NCBI GenBank assembly: GCA_035041965.1
Contig: JAPYMA010003063.1
Coordinates: 115,624 to 179,623 of the forward strand
Direction: 5' to 3'
Length of the DNA: 64,000 nucleotides
From: Anisakis pegreffii
Lineage: Eukaryota > Nematoda > Chromadorea > Rhabditida > Anisakidae
This document shows positions 38,697 to 52,773 of this stretch, piece after piece (positions within the stretch are counted from its first letter, which is position 1; the number at the start of each line of letters is the position of its first letter). A program made the position numbers and the translations under genes. Below the pieces are notes generated by a model. It worked only from the letters and a program-made list of their open reading frames with translations. It searched no databases and was not told the origin of the DNA.

Positions 38697-39121
38697 TCTT
38701 TTATGTATGGGTGTACAAGGAAACCTCTCTTCCTACCTACCATCTTAAAACCTGAAATAGCCACCAAAGTTGGATCGAGAAAAAACCACAGGCAGCTACC
38801 TGTGAGAAAATTTTCGAAAATTTTTGAAAATATTTTTGGCCATATATAAAACAACCACTTGAGACTCTTTTATGTGTGCGTGTACAAGGACACCTCTCAA
38901 TAATTAGCCGTAGCCAAGTTATGAGGATTTGAAATTTGGAAAATTTTCGAAAAAATACTTTTCGAGTTAAGAGCACTAGGACAAAGGTCTTACATAGTAC
39001 TCGCCTACCATTTAAATACGAGGACTGGATCTCAAGTAGTCTACTCAGCTATGGCCAAAAATATTTTCAAAATTTTCCGAAATTTTTCCTCAGGTAGCTA
39101 CCTATGGTTTTTTCTCGATCC
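38697..39121. repeat. Fold-back repeat, arms about 73 bp, with an internal direct repeat
   Basis: The left arm 38772-38845 (starts GGATCGAGAAAAAACCA, ends TTTTTGGCCATA) is matched by the reverse complement of 39050-39121 with scattered differences. A separate direct repeat, TCTTTTATGT..G.GTGTACAAGGA.ACCTCTC, occurs at 38697-38731 and 38866-38899. Together they indicate a non-autonomous fold-back element or a nested pair of insertions. No coding frame is supported. Confidence 0.7.
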
Positions 39122-39510
39122 ACGAAAACACCACATCGACTAACCGCATTTATGAGATCTGCAATGGCTAAACCTCTGGGAAATTAATCAGGGTAGAAGT
39201 ACAGGTATTCATTGACAAGATTTCTCAGTACGTACCAACAAATATTTCCAGGTTAACGGTCAATTTCAGTATGGATTATCAATGATTTGTGGTCGTCTCT
39301 AGAGATCATCCGGAATTTGAATTCCAAAGTTTGATGACTATATACTAATGACTGTCAGTTCGCAACGTATCCTGTGATGTACTGCTGATAGCTAGTAGTG
39401 GAACGATAAACCAAGAAAAAGGCTGAAGAGCTAAAATGATGCGGTTCACAATTGATGCCAGATCTGAACTGGCCTCACATAGTAGTGTCTTTTTTGGTTG
39501 ACGAACCTAT

Positions 39511-39565
39511 ACTGCATGAGATAAGATTGAATGAGTGGAAACAACTCATTCAATCTTATCTCATG
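39511..39565. repeat. Perfect 24-bp inverted repeat with 7-base loop
   Basis: The arms at 39511-39534 (TGCATGAGATAAGATTGAATGAGT) and 39542-39565 are exactly complementary, separated by GGAAACA. A transcript would form an uninterrupted 24-bp hairpin. This is shorter and more perfect than a typical animal pre-miRNA, so an inverted-repeat insertion is as likely as a small-RNA source. Confidence 0.85.
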
Positions 39566-39948
39566 CATGTGGGCATTGGGAATGTAATTTTTTGCTCGGA
39601 AACTATAATTTCTGAGATGACAACTCAGAAGACACACAAACAACCAATGTACATTTGAAGTGATGTTGTTAGAGGGAATTCGGTGCGCAAAATACTTATG
39701 TGTACCAGTGGAGCTATAATTTAGGTCTGTTTAATTAGATTCTCGATAGCTAAAACCTTAAACTATTACTGTATTTGTGACAGTTAACTGAAATCAGATT
39801 GTCCTGATTGCGTTTGATTGGTGCTCGTCAAAAAAAAAACATGATATTCAGTTGATCAATTTTAGAGCTAGCATCTGAATTTGGTAAGTAATCAGCATGA
39901 CGCGTGCGAGCAGCAAGCTGCAAATAGCGGTTGCGTAATAGTGGAAGA

Positions 39949-40280
39949 ATGGACGAACGACGACGATACCATGAAGAAATGGAAAGGATGGAAAAAAAGT
40001 TAATTAAAGCATCAACTGGAAACAGCAAAATGACGAACAGTCATTTCAGTGGCAGCACTAGTAGCGTAAGCATTTAGTGTAAGCGATGTGCATGCATGCC
40101 TGCTCAACGCCAAAATGTCCTCATAACATTCCATTACATCCATGCTGTCTCCATCTTACCGATCATGCCCAAGTGAGACCCAATGCGAGTGGACCGTCAA
40201 CATCATCATTCTTTCAGTATCCTTCATTCGTCGAGCCATCTAGAAGCCAAAGCCAACCCACAAATAACGTCGATAAATGA
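39949..40280 (+). CDS. Two-exon small gene or 3' end of a larger gene, unrecognised
   Basis: Exon 39949-40065 (from ATG; the frame is open from 39931, just after a TAG acceptor) encodes a charged helix MDERRRYHEEMERMEKKLIK followed by an S/T/N-rich stretch. It ends at an AGC/GTAAGC donor, phase 0. Exon 40218-40280 follows a strong ATTCTTTCAG acceptor and encodes YPSFVEPSRSQSQPTNNVDK then TGA. The 152-base intron and matching phase make this a convincing pair. From the ATG the product is 59 residues. If 39931 is an internal acceptor, earlier exons remain to be found. The family is unknown; the first exon may form a short coiled coil. Confidence 0.45.
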
Positions 40281-43200
40281 AAGAATACGAGCTGAATGAT
40301 GGAATGAACACACAGGGATGATGGTGGCAACGATGAATACTGCCTCATGGCTCATGCATAGTCTTGATCAGCAGCTAAGGTTATTGTCTCACTGCGTGTT
40401 ATGGTGGTCTGGTGACCTGTTGATGGTTTGATGATTCAGTGGCCAACTAATTTGATAGTCTAATGCCGTAGTGAATTAATGTCCTGGTAGTCGAGTGGCT
40501 GAGAGGCCGCCCAATGGTTTTTTTGTGGTGTGGTTGCAATCTTATTGTTGTGGCTTCGTCACTGATCGTGTGGTATATTACCGAGTGGTTTACCGAATTA
40601 TTCATTGTTGACAACCGAACTGGGCTAAGATGAGTACCATCCAATGCTTATTTAATTGTTAGAATTGCCCAATACCAGCTATGATGGACTGATGCTAGCT
40701 GAGCTTCGGCTATGCGCTTTCGCAATTACATTTTATCGTCGTCAGTCGTTTGCTTTTCTTGTATCAGTGCACTGATCATCTAAATCATTGTGTAATCATG
40801 CTCTGCAATCCTTTCTTTCATTATCCGATCTATTCATCAGTTCATTGAATATGATAGATGCAGCAGTGATACCTCAAAAATCTATGGACTCTAGTCGCTA
40901 CATCTATTTGCATCGGAATCAGCTCGAATCCTTAAATCTGTCTAAGACTGTATTTCATACTCGTTGCCTCATCCATTCTATAAAGTATCTCTTGCATTCA
41001 TGATTTCTCAGTTGATTTTATTCGGTGCTACTGTATTTTGGATTTTCTCGAAGGAAATCCGAACATGTCAAAGCAATTTAAGCAACTGTTCGGCGTCCAT
41101 TCGATTTCAGTTGACGTTTTAGTTTATTCGATGAGGATTAGTTCAACTGAATGGAACTCACTTGTTTATGTGAGCGTCGAGCGACAGATGGCGGATGGCT
41201 CTGAAGGCTTTTAAGCAGAAGTTGTAAATGAACTATCTATCTGTTCGCAAATGTCAGCCTGATTTAAAGGACACTCGATCGTATTACGAGCGAATGCGGC
41301 CAAGCTAGCGATTATAGCGGCGGCATATCGTGTCTAACGAAAACCATAGCCTTTGGCTACAAAATCTAAATAAGCCTGGTGATGAATGCCAGCATAGTGC
41401 ATTCATGGCGAGAACTGAATAAGAACGATAGAGGCTCATGAACATAACTGAGAATGATGATGGATGGCATTTGATATATTAACGCTGGAGATTTGGCTTA
41501 GATTTGCAAACTTAATGAAATTACTCATCGAATCCCATGAATTTCAATGCGAATTTTTGCCTGTTGATTCGACTTTCGGTTCGTCTAATGCGCTTCAGTG
41601 CGTAGCTGTTTCAGTGTTCCATACTGATAAGATTCTTTTTTTTTGTCATTTTGTTGAATGAGCTGTTGAAAATCCATCGCATTAATGTTGTGTCATTTGA
41701 AATTTATAGTCTATTCAAAATCGGTTGGATTCGTTGTCCTTTTTCGCTCGGATTGAACAGACGACTAATCATTGATAGATGGAACTAACAAAAGGCGACA
41801 ATCAGATGGCTTAACCGTAGGCTGACAATGAAATTCGCCGACTGGACTATTAATCAACTTGTCGCAAGTCTTTGGGCTCACTTTCCAATAGTGCGTCGAA
41901 TTTTTTGTTGAGAAATTTCTACGAAATCGTACAAGACATTATGGTCATTCGGTATGCATACGTTGTGTTTACTTGTCGCGTTTAACATCACCAGGGAGAA
42001 CTATCGATGAGGACTTGGAGAGAAAAACACAAGATCTGAATTATTATTCATCTCATGTGTTTTTTCGGTACAATTTCTTCATTTTGTTCATTGCGAATGC
42101 TTGGCTTAATTTCGATTCCGTTCAAATAAATGCACATAATTTAGAGAATTTTTCATTTGAAACAGCGATAGACCGACCGCGTTCAATCGACTCATTATTC
42201 GACTCTATATAATATGGTTTTATCATGAATAAATTTTCAAACTGAAAATAATTGCGTTGAAACATCACGCTCTTAAACGGATGTAAATACATAAATTCAG
42301 GAACGTCATTCATCGCTGAATGTCACATGCTGGCAGGATCGTTTCTATGAGCGCAGTGAAGATATGCGTGCTGCATACGATGTTTTTGCTTATGGTACTT
42401 CACATAGGTCTTATACTTTTCTATGGCTCAATTATGGCTTAACCGTGGTTTTGCAGTTCGCTTGTAATATTCATTGATAGATGAAGTGCGCCGTCCGAAA
42501 CACTGTCGTTCAGATTTCCTACAGCTGATTATACTTAAACTTTCGAGTGATCTTGAGTTATGCAGCGCGGTTGCTGATCTATTGCTATTTTACACATTGC
42601 TCATTTTGCATTCAAGCATTATGGCTAGTAATGGTCTATGAGAGGTCCCAAGATCAAAGTTTTGCGTTCAGTTCTGGCTGCCATCACGGCTGTTTGCGAT
42701 GTTAAGACATTGTTCCGTCTGTCTCATGAGAACAATGTAACGTCCTGTAACGAGAGAACGAGTTCCAATATGTTGAAGATTGATTGTGTTTGTCTGGTCA
42801 TAATTCACATAATGCGCGATATTCATCTCGAATGTTTTCCCTGAAAAGTACTAAATGAATTTCCCATAAGGAATGTATAATTGAATACGCACAATGGCAG
42901 CTATCAAATATACATGATGTAAAACGTGATACTTATTGAAACAGAAATTCAGAATGCAAAACAGTGTGTTGCAGACAAGGACTGTGGGATTAAATCTTGT
43001 CAATTTTAATGAGCGAATCAACAAACGCCGAATGCAACGTTCCATGTTCAGTCATTCTTGACGAGCATTTTCTTGTTTTGTGTACATTTGTTGGTGCTTT
43101 CTCATTCCATTACATGGTTTCTTGTGGATTATTTGCAGTGAAAGGAAGCAATAATTGACGCACGCCAAGCAGAAATGATGAAAAGGCCAAATGATATGTC

Positions 43201-44878
43201 GCCAGCCTTCAGACTGATGTTCATTTCATTCATTGAATTACATATGAGAGGAGATAAAACCAGCTTTCACTTCATCAATACATCCATGAGGTATCCGTGA
43301 TATATCCGCCCATATAGGCAGCAGCTATAGCAATGCGACCGACCATACGCATAATGAAAAGTTATACAGGCAAACGCATCTGCCAATGCTTTGCATAGGA
43401 TTGATGAAATGTAACAACACACAACCAAATAAATGACGACTATCTCCTATTATGTTTATTGGATAGACTGAATCCAAAAGTGCTACAGATAGAACGGAGA
43501 CAATAGCGCATAGATATTATCCAAATGCCATACACCATTCAGAAATCGAGCTGGAACTGACTGCATTATTAATTCGATGATACATGACATTTCCATCCAT
43601 CTGTATCAATCACGTCTAGTGCAACGGTCTGTTGCTTACATAAGAAATTACACATTGCTACGAAGAGAACCGAGCAACGCCAATTGACAGCGCATGTTCT
43701 TGCTTGTCAAAGACTATTTCCTCATGTTTTTTATGCTGAAAAGTGTAGAATGCGGAATGATCGATACATCAATGAAAACAAACACCGAGAAACAGAGAAC
43801 AGATTTCCAAATGCATCTGAACATCTATTCACTGTGAACGTGGCTATTAGTGGATATTTGCAATTTCCAATGACTGTCATAAGCCAATCCATAAGCTATC
43901 TGTGGCTATTTCGTATCCATAAAGCATAAATTTGACATGTATTCCTCATACGCATTTTTATAGACAATCAACTAAGTAGCCGTGTAGAAGGAGAACTTAA
44001 TTAGTTAGCCGACTGCAGATATATTCTCGTCGGGCATTCATAAAACGAATGTAAGATGAATAAAAGACATGAGACAGAAGGCATAAGGCAATGTATCACA
44101 CGCATCAATGACCAAATAAAAAATGAATGAATACGGATGCGATTCATGAGAATGTATCTATATCTGCAACGGATATTCACTTCTGCTCTATTATTGGATA
44201 GCTAATACTTAGATGATACTATTCATAGCAATGTGTCTTCACCGCGCCATCACTAATAATATGATCACAATTACGATCATCAAAAGAGTGGTGGCATCAT
44301 TAATGTGAGAGCCATACCCATATCGCATCTGAAGTGAGCCACGAAACAAGGCCATATCAATAGCCGAAGGCATTCACTCGCCATTATTGCTTTGCCGCAT
44401 GAGCAATGAAGAAATTTTATCGGATATCACGCGTAGTAGAATCCATTTTCGATGATGTTTGCATAGCGTATAGCACAATTGGTAGCAATGAATTTTCGTG
44501 CAGATTGCCTCATTCGGCTCATTGGATGCGTTATTGATGGACCATCAGCTGCTTATTTATTTATTACGCACTCATTCGTTGCATCGCATAGATCTTATAA
44601 TCCGATATTGAAAAAGAATCGTTTCTGTTTCAATTGCTTCAATGTGATTGCGCTTCGAGATCTACTGATTGCAACAGGTCACATTTGAACTTGATATTAC
44701 GCGTAATAGATTGCTGATATTGATGTTGTTGTTATTCAGGTTTATGTTGCGTTTTCAGAACGCAAACGCAATGTGAACATGAATCCTTGAACTTTAATGC
44801 TTTGATGAAGCAATGCTTGACTGAAGCTTGTGAGAATTGCGCTTGAAATTGCCATAAAGCAACTGCAGGACCTGTGCG
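40281..44878. other. Non-coding stretch upstream of the synaptotagmin-like gene
   Basis: It contains several ORFs of 60-80 codons without splice context or recognisable protein. The last few hundred bases (44690-44878) should hold the promoter or 5' UTR of the next gene. TTTTCAG at about 44752-44758 is a good acceptor 120 bases before its ATG and could be a trans- or cis-splice site. Confidence 0.35.
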
Positions 44879-47800
44879 ATGGGTGCTAATTGGATACTGT
44901 TGTTGTTGTGTGCATCGCTGGTGTTTTTTGTTTACTTGTTGATTCGTTCAACTGACTTCATTCGCTGCGTTTTGCGTCGTTTCGGATGGACTCGTCTGGA
45001 GGAGCACGAAGAAACGTGCAGCAACACTCACGAAGAAGCCGACGAGCAAACCACCTTAAGGAATAGCACCAATTTGAACGATGGTGTCGCCAAAAAACAT
45101 TCATTCGGTTCATATCAACACGAAAATGGTGAAGACGATCAGCCTATGTCTCAAACGCAAGTTCATGATCAACAACGCAATTCGGTGCCGTCAAGTTCAT
45201 CGGCTTATCAGCTCTCACCAGGCAAATGCTCACCCGCATCCATGGGTACATTGGACACTCCTGCCGGGGCTACTGATATCGTCGTTGATACTTATCAGTT
45301 TATGAACACGCCAAATGCAAGCGTTCATCCGAGTCTAAGTGACGATCGCGAACGAGATGATGATGCTGTGCCAACGATGTACGGTGGTGATAGGCACCAG
45401 ATGGAAGTAATATCACCGAAGAGAACTGATTCAGATGTGCGTTTGCGACCGATATCGCCGTACGATAATGCATCGAAAGGTGCCGTATCATCTGAAGAGG
45501 AAGATATGGGTGAGTTAAATAACTACTTTGAAGCAATCAATCTGACTAGAGAGCATCGCCAAAACTTTTCTGTTGATTTTTGCTCTTCGCAATTATTTTA
45601 CTATGAGCATAAACAACGACAAGCGAGGATTACCCCCAAAAAAAGATGTGGAAGCCTGTTTCATGCAGCACAGGGAGATGAAAGGATCCGAATTCTCGAG
45701 AAAGATCGCCAAAGTTCAAGTTTATTATCGTTATTAGACTTGTTTGCTTGTTTAGACAGGAATATGATCAGTAATTTACGACGAGCGATTTCTACGGAGA
45801 GCATAGGAAGTGCGTCTTCCACATCGATGCTGATGAATTACGGTGATGACGATCCTTCTGTGCAGATCACTGTGAGCTACGATAGGTGTGTTCGTTTATT
45901 GGTTTCGAGATCAGCCACATTCAGTGAATCTTCGGGAGGAAACCTTCAAAATCATTAGTGAATGATTGTAATTGTTGGATGTGCTTTCAAGGAACGATCA
46001 GATGTTCAAGACGCAACTGAGTAGATTGTTCGATCCACCACAATGCGCATCACTCTATTTGATATTTTATCTGCTACCCCATCCGAAACCTCTGTGGCGA
46101 ACTGAGGTCAGTTCAAATCCCATCTGAACATTTCGTTTGTAGCTGATCGAACGGATTGGAGTATCATATCGTAAATTACTAGTTGTTTGATTTACGGACA
46201 ACGTTTATGTTTCTGACATAAAGTTAAGATCAACAATGAAGCGAAGACACGGTCAATTTGATTGCTGCTCTTCATAAGTAAAATCACCGAAGTACCTTGA
46301 TGTATTCTTGGGACTCCGTCACCATGTGACAGAAAACCGTAACTGGTATTTGCAAAACAGAAAGATTTGTGCAGATGTTTGAGAATATAAATGAAAATGT
46401 TGAATTAATTCCAGTTCAATTCAACTACTCAGTTTTGGTGTTTATTTTAGGCGCGATCGATATCAACTAATCCCGTTGTTTTCGAACAATACTTTCATCA
46501 GTGTATCCGTCACAAGGACGTTAATAGGGTGAGTAATAAGTAGGTTAGAGCATGCCATCCATCGTTAGACTGTTTGAAGCGTATGAACAGCTATTCCTCA
46601 CTAATGCTCATCGTTTCTCTCAAGAGACATCCATCCTGAGCAGTGACGAGATTCAAAAACTTCAGCATACGAATTATGACATTCTGCAAGAGAAACTTCA
46701 TTGCGCATCACAACGATAGATTGAAACGACTGCAGAAAACATCATAAAATACACTAGTTAAGTGCACCTTAATTAAGTACACATATCCAGTGGAAATATG
46801 CGCATAGTAGTTTTTTGCATTGAACTTTATGTAGTCGTTCAGCACTTAAGCGGAATCTCGGGTTTACTATTAAATCGGGATGGGATGCGCATTGCAATTT
46901 TGACGTTGATTCCGGCGATGGGAGAGAGGAAATTTCCAATTCACTAGTATCATCCAATGTTGCGTGTTCATCAAATACTACTCATGATCACCGGTAAATG
47001 AGAGCGATCACGCATTTCATCTCAATATCATAGGAACGTTCTGAATGTGACAACTTTAAAGGCTCCGGATCATCAATTTCTCCTTATTGCTCATTTTAAT
47101 GGCTTCATCAAATTAGTTTTCAGCACGCTTGATGAGCGAATAGGTTTCAGGTAGCCTTACTGATCCAATTATATGTCGAGAAAGATTGCATAAATTTGGA
47201 AGGACAATGTAGAATACGTTTGCGTGATGTTATTTTACACCCTCCATCAACGCTCTATCTGACGCTTAAACGAGATAAACAAGTTAGTTAGCTTGATTCT
47301 CATCACAACTAATTATTCATCGCAATGATAGCGTCGATGTTGATGTCGGGGAGCGCATGAATTTTTTGCAGTAATGTAATATAGCAACGAATGTCTACGT
47401 ATTGACACTCATGCAATCGAATGCGATATCAAATGCCACATTGACTTTGATGAGAATATGATTTATACGATGCTTTAATGCAAGCATGTGCTTATGCCTT
47501 GAATACTGTATTGTAATATTCTAATATTCTATGAATATTTTACGCCAATATAATCATGCCAATATTATGCTCGTAATTATCCATCATTTCTAAACTAAAT
47601 TAATGAATTTGAATATAATCCTCTGAGATCAATCCATCACACGGCCAATTTTACGCCATCTAACATTTATTGGAATTTTGTTAATAATACGCCAACGATG
47701 TCCTACCTATTGTCCTGCTCTAATGCTGTTTTGATCCATGGCTGGTGGTGAATTGAAACTAGCTTGATTGGTTTGGGAGAAATTATTCCGTTTCATTACT

Positions 47801-50592
47801 TCAGTTCCACAAGGGAGCAAAATTTTTCGCGAGAATTTTTTATATTCCTTCCGTTTTGTATTTTTTGGATTTTCCATTGCAATCGTTGGCCTGGAATGGC
47901 TTAATTGAGTTGATTCGGTCTCATTTCACTGGAGATGAAGCGAACATATGCTGCATTAACGTCATCACTAATTTTTTTTCCACCTCTATGGCATACAAAA
48001 TAAACTCGAATTGCTTCATCAATTGCTGTTCTTTTTTTCAATTCTATTTCCTTGTTCATCTTCCAAATTGACCAATGACTTCATTTCAGTTCATGAGTCC
48101 TTTAGAGCTTTCATTTTTCTTTGAACTGGACTGACCAATTTTCATTGCCATACACTTTTTCGCATTTGTTTCTGTGAATTTCTAATTGAAGTGAGTTTAT
48201 TCCATTCGTTTACCATTTTTATTTCACATTCCATTCCAATAAGCGAAATGCAATGAGCACATTGAATGAACCTCATTAGCGAAACTGACAGTCCTTTGCT
48301 GAACCATCGAAACTCAAAAAATCATGCTGTCCAACGATTGCAACTTCGAAACAAGCTGTATCCTGTATCAATCGGCACAGGAAATGATGTGAGATGCAAA
48401 CAAATTTTCATTGCTATTTTATTGTCTGCCAGCAATTTCTAAAAACATATTCTTCTTATCGTTCAGTTCATATGATAAATGTGCTGCAATTTTTACATCT
48501 ATTTGAGAATGACATGCAACAATAGCCTCTTCTCATCAATCATGGCAGTCTCCGGAATAGTGTCATTCCACCAATCGGCATGAATTGGTTACCTGTCATG
48601 ATATCAGTGTTGTCCTCCTCTGATATACACTCATCGATGAATTCAAGATCAATTATTGTATTCACGATAATCAATCTCATGAATTTCGACTTGTATCTAT
48701 CGCAACTCGGGTGATATCACTCACAAATGGGCAAGAAAGGCCGAGAACGGGACCATTTAACTACAAGATTTTCTCTTATTCTACTTGTTCCCTCATCTAT
48801 TTCCGATTGTGTGAGCGAGCTCTTATATTCTCACGATGAAAAGAGCTGCTGAATGTAAATGCAGTTGCAGTATTAGCCTATTCATTCTTATGATTATAAT
48901 GATATTGGCTTCATAGAACGCCCGTACTGTATTTGAATAAAAATCAAGTAACAATTAAGGATGTTGACGACGAGGAATGTTCGTTGGGTGAAATACAGTT
49001 CTCGTTGTTCTATCAGAACGATCGGCTTTCCATTGTTATCATGAAGCTAAGAGCACTGCAACAATGGATAAACGGTATACTTATATGATTTTCAGTGCAC
49101 TAGGCACATACTCTTTTTGGTAGCAGTTGATTTTCTACGTTCAGTTTTAATTCCACCGACATCAGCTTCTTCAAACGTAATGCTGCATCATAACACAGTT
49201 AATTGAGTATTTCCGTCGGGAATGAAGCGGATCATTGGCTTTTTAAAGTGCAGTTTTATTTTGCACGCTCAATTTGACCTACATTCACTATGAGCCAATC
49301 AACTCGAAAAACAGTAAACTGAAACTGATTATGTGGTGTGTGTCAGTCATTTCATCAAGCAATCATCAGGCATTCTCAAATGAAGATTCATGACGTTCAG
49401 CTGCACCGTGCATGATTTTCGTTCGAACATTCTTGTTGAAATCGCACGGATGAAATCATCACAATGGACACCGAATAATTTGGATAACAAAATGCTCACG
49501 ATCAGTTTAAGCATTAGAGCACTAGAGATTTTTATTGAAGTTGTAAATTTTATTGGCTCAATAAATAGTACGCACTAAACATGCACAAAAACAAATTCAT
49601 GTCGGTCTAACCTCAGAATTGCATGCTCCGAACGAGTGCAAATTTTACTTATGAAAAGCATAAAAATTTATTTATTGATAGTGCTCGGCTTCATGTGTTT
49701 TAAGTATACGTTTCGAGAGTTATGTGGCAAAAGTGATGGAGGCAGAGTGCAATTTCCGAGCCAAAACAATAGATTTGATTTGATTTGTAGAAGCAATGGT
49801 GCGCGTTTATGTGGTTCAATCAAACGGTGGTCGAGTCATCAAGAAACGAACGTCCGCTCAACCTGTTGAACATCAGTGTACCGTCTTCAACGAATCTGTT
49901 TTTGTTAATGTTTCCAAATCAAAAATTGAGGTGATTCGACAATTTATTATCGCTTCGAAGAGGGGACTCATAGGAAAGAATATGTGAGACGTATTCAGTT
50001 AAGAGTTTGAGTTCGATGGAAAGTTCGAATGGTCGTTTGAAAACAGAACGGATTTCTTGTTGAATGCGGATGGTTCTGAGATTAAAGCGGACCATAATCA
50101 GGACGTGAAACACAGTAACCTTCTCTTGACGGGAAGCGTTCGACTGTTGAAGCTTGCTGATTCGATTGTTGAATCATGCAATTTCCAGCAGACTACCTCT
50201 AACCCTACTCATGCATAACTCAAAAACTCCACTAATCCAGCATATATGTCACATTTGAGCTCACTGAAACTTATTTCAAACTTCTCTCTATATCTATAAT
50301 TCAAGACACACGGCTGATCACCGATATCGGTCTTGCTGATTCAGAAAGAGAAAAGATTTACGGCCAAATGCGTGCATTTAAAATTTGATAAGCATCGCAA
50401 ATCTTTCAGCGTACAAGTATTCGTTTGAGTGTGATCGAAACAAGCCAAATCGATCCACGAAGTATCGGTCACATAACGATCGGTCCGAAGAGGAGTGGTA
50501 AAGAATTTGGCCATTATCAGCGAATGATGACCTCGCAAGACCGTCCTGTCTCGATGTGGCACTGTATCAAACCCAAAAATAAACCCATTTAA
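44879..50592 (+). CDS. Synaptotagmin-like protein with two degenerate C2 domains
   Basis: Exons: 44879-45509, 45669-45885, 45992-46106, 46451-46528, 47151-47282, (a linker exon not found), 48917-49074, 49791-49930, 50410-50592 with stop TAA. The N-terminus M-G-A-N-W has a hydrophobic helix (about residues 5-23, ILLLLCASLVFFVYLLI), then Cys and a basic segment (FIRCVLRRFGW), then a polar linker of about 240 residues. C2A runs from VQITVSYDRN through ASLYLIFYLLPHPKPLWRTE, NPVVFEQYFHQCIRHKDV and LLIQLYVEKDC. C2B runs from GEIQFSLFYQNDRLSIVIMK through AMVRVYVVQSNGGRVIKKRT, VFNESVFVNV and HITIGPKRSG to MWHCIKP, which corresponds to the WHxL end of synaptotagmin C2B. Both loop regions lack the paired aspartates that bind calcium, so a calcium-independent member (Syt14/16-like style) is inferred. 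The intron at 45510-45668 is a choice; the frame is open through it. Confidence 0.8.
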
Positions 50593-50682
50593 TTGTTTAT
50601 ATATTTGTGATGTATGTGAGAGTTTCATATCAAGTTTATTGCGCTTGAACGTGCTCGATACTGGATCGTGTGCTTATCAGTG

Positions 50683-50688
50683 AATAAA
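50683..50688 (+). promoter_or_regulatory. Poly(A) signal for the synaptotagmin-like gene
   Basis: AATAAA occurs about 90 bases after the TAA stop at 50590-50592. Confidence 0.45.
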
Positions 50689-50985
50689 CTGAACAGTTCA
50701 CTGGATGCGAGGACCGGATTAGCTTTTTAGTAGTAGTGTTATGATCTGTGCAGATACTCGGGAAACTCGAGGATCTCGATGAAATGTTTCAAAATGTGAT
50801 TGTTCCATAACGAACAGAAATAGGTTCACTGAAACACTCATTGTCAGCACAACAGTACAGAAATATTTCGGCAGAGATCATTGTGAGCAGTGAAGATATT
50901 TTATAGTGGCACCATAAGATGATGCCGATCACTGATAACACTGGTAATGATAATGAAGAGCATTTCACTGTTAACCATTTACATA

Positions 50986-50991
50986 TTTATT
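50986..50991 (-). promoter_or_regulatory. Candidate poly(A) signal for the four-TM gene
   Basis: The reverse complement reads AATAAA, about 270 bases after the TAA at 51263. It is the nearest exact match noticed; the distance is longer than for the two plus-strand genes. Confidence 0.25.
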
Positions 50992-51262
50992 TCATTTCGT
51001 CAAGATATATGATCCTTTCCAGAATGCATCATTCAAATTTCACAAAAAAAAATTGAGCAAACACCACGAAAAATTATGTGATCGCTGAGGATTGATGTGA
51101 GACGTATTGCAGTTGAATGACCAACTGAAGTGAAGAGCCGTATCAGCGGAATATTTCATAATCAGAAGCATAACAAAACAATTTATGAGGGATTCAGCTG
51201 AATTTCCCTACAAACCCCACCGTGAAAGTTGCAGCACCTCCCATACCGCTGGGTATTGAACA

Positions 51263-52718
<1,456 letters not shown>

Positions 52719-52750
52719 GTTTCCTGGCCAGAATTTCTCGCTTAGAGTTT

Positions 52751-52773
52751 CAGATCAGATCAGATCAGATCAG
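52751..52773. repeat. CAGAT microsatellite
   Basis: The unit CAGAT is repeated about 4.6 times, 32 bases upstream of the four-TM gene's start codon on its 5' side. The repeated GATC core would also make several Dam-type sites, which has no known meaning in nematodes. Confidence 0.85.

Noticed and set aside
38737..38976. 79-codon minus-strand ORF
   Set aside because: It lies within the fold-back repeat, with low-complexity F/K/S content; not a gene.
39452..39658. Opposing 65-68 codon ORFs sharing the peptide HEIRLNE
   Set aside because: Both are produced by the perfect inverted repeat at 39511-39565, not by real genes.
46108..46135. GTTCAAATCCC as a possible tRNA T-loop
   Set aside because: It is the start of an intron of the synaptotagmin-like gene and no tRNA cloverleaf can be drawn.
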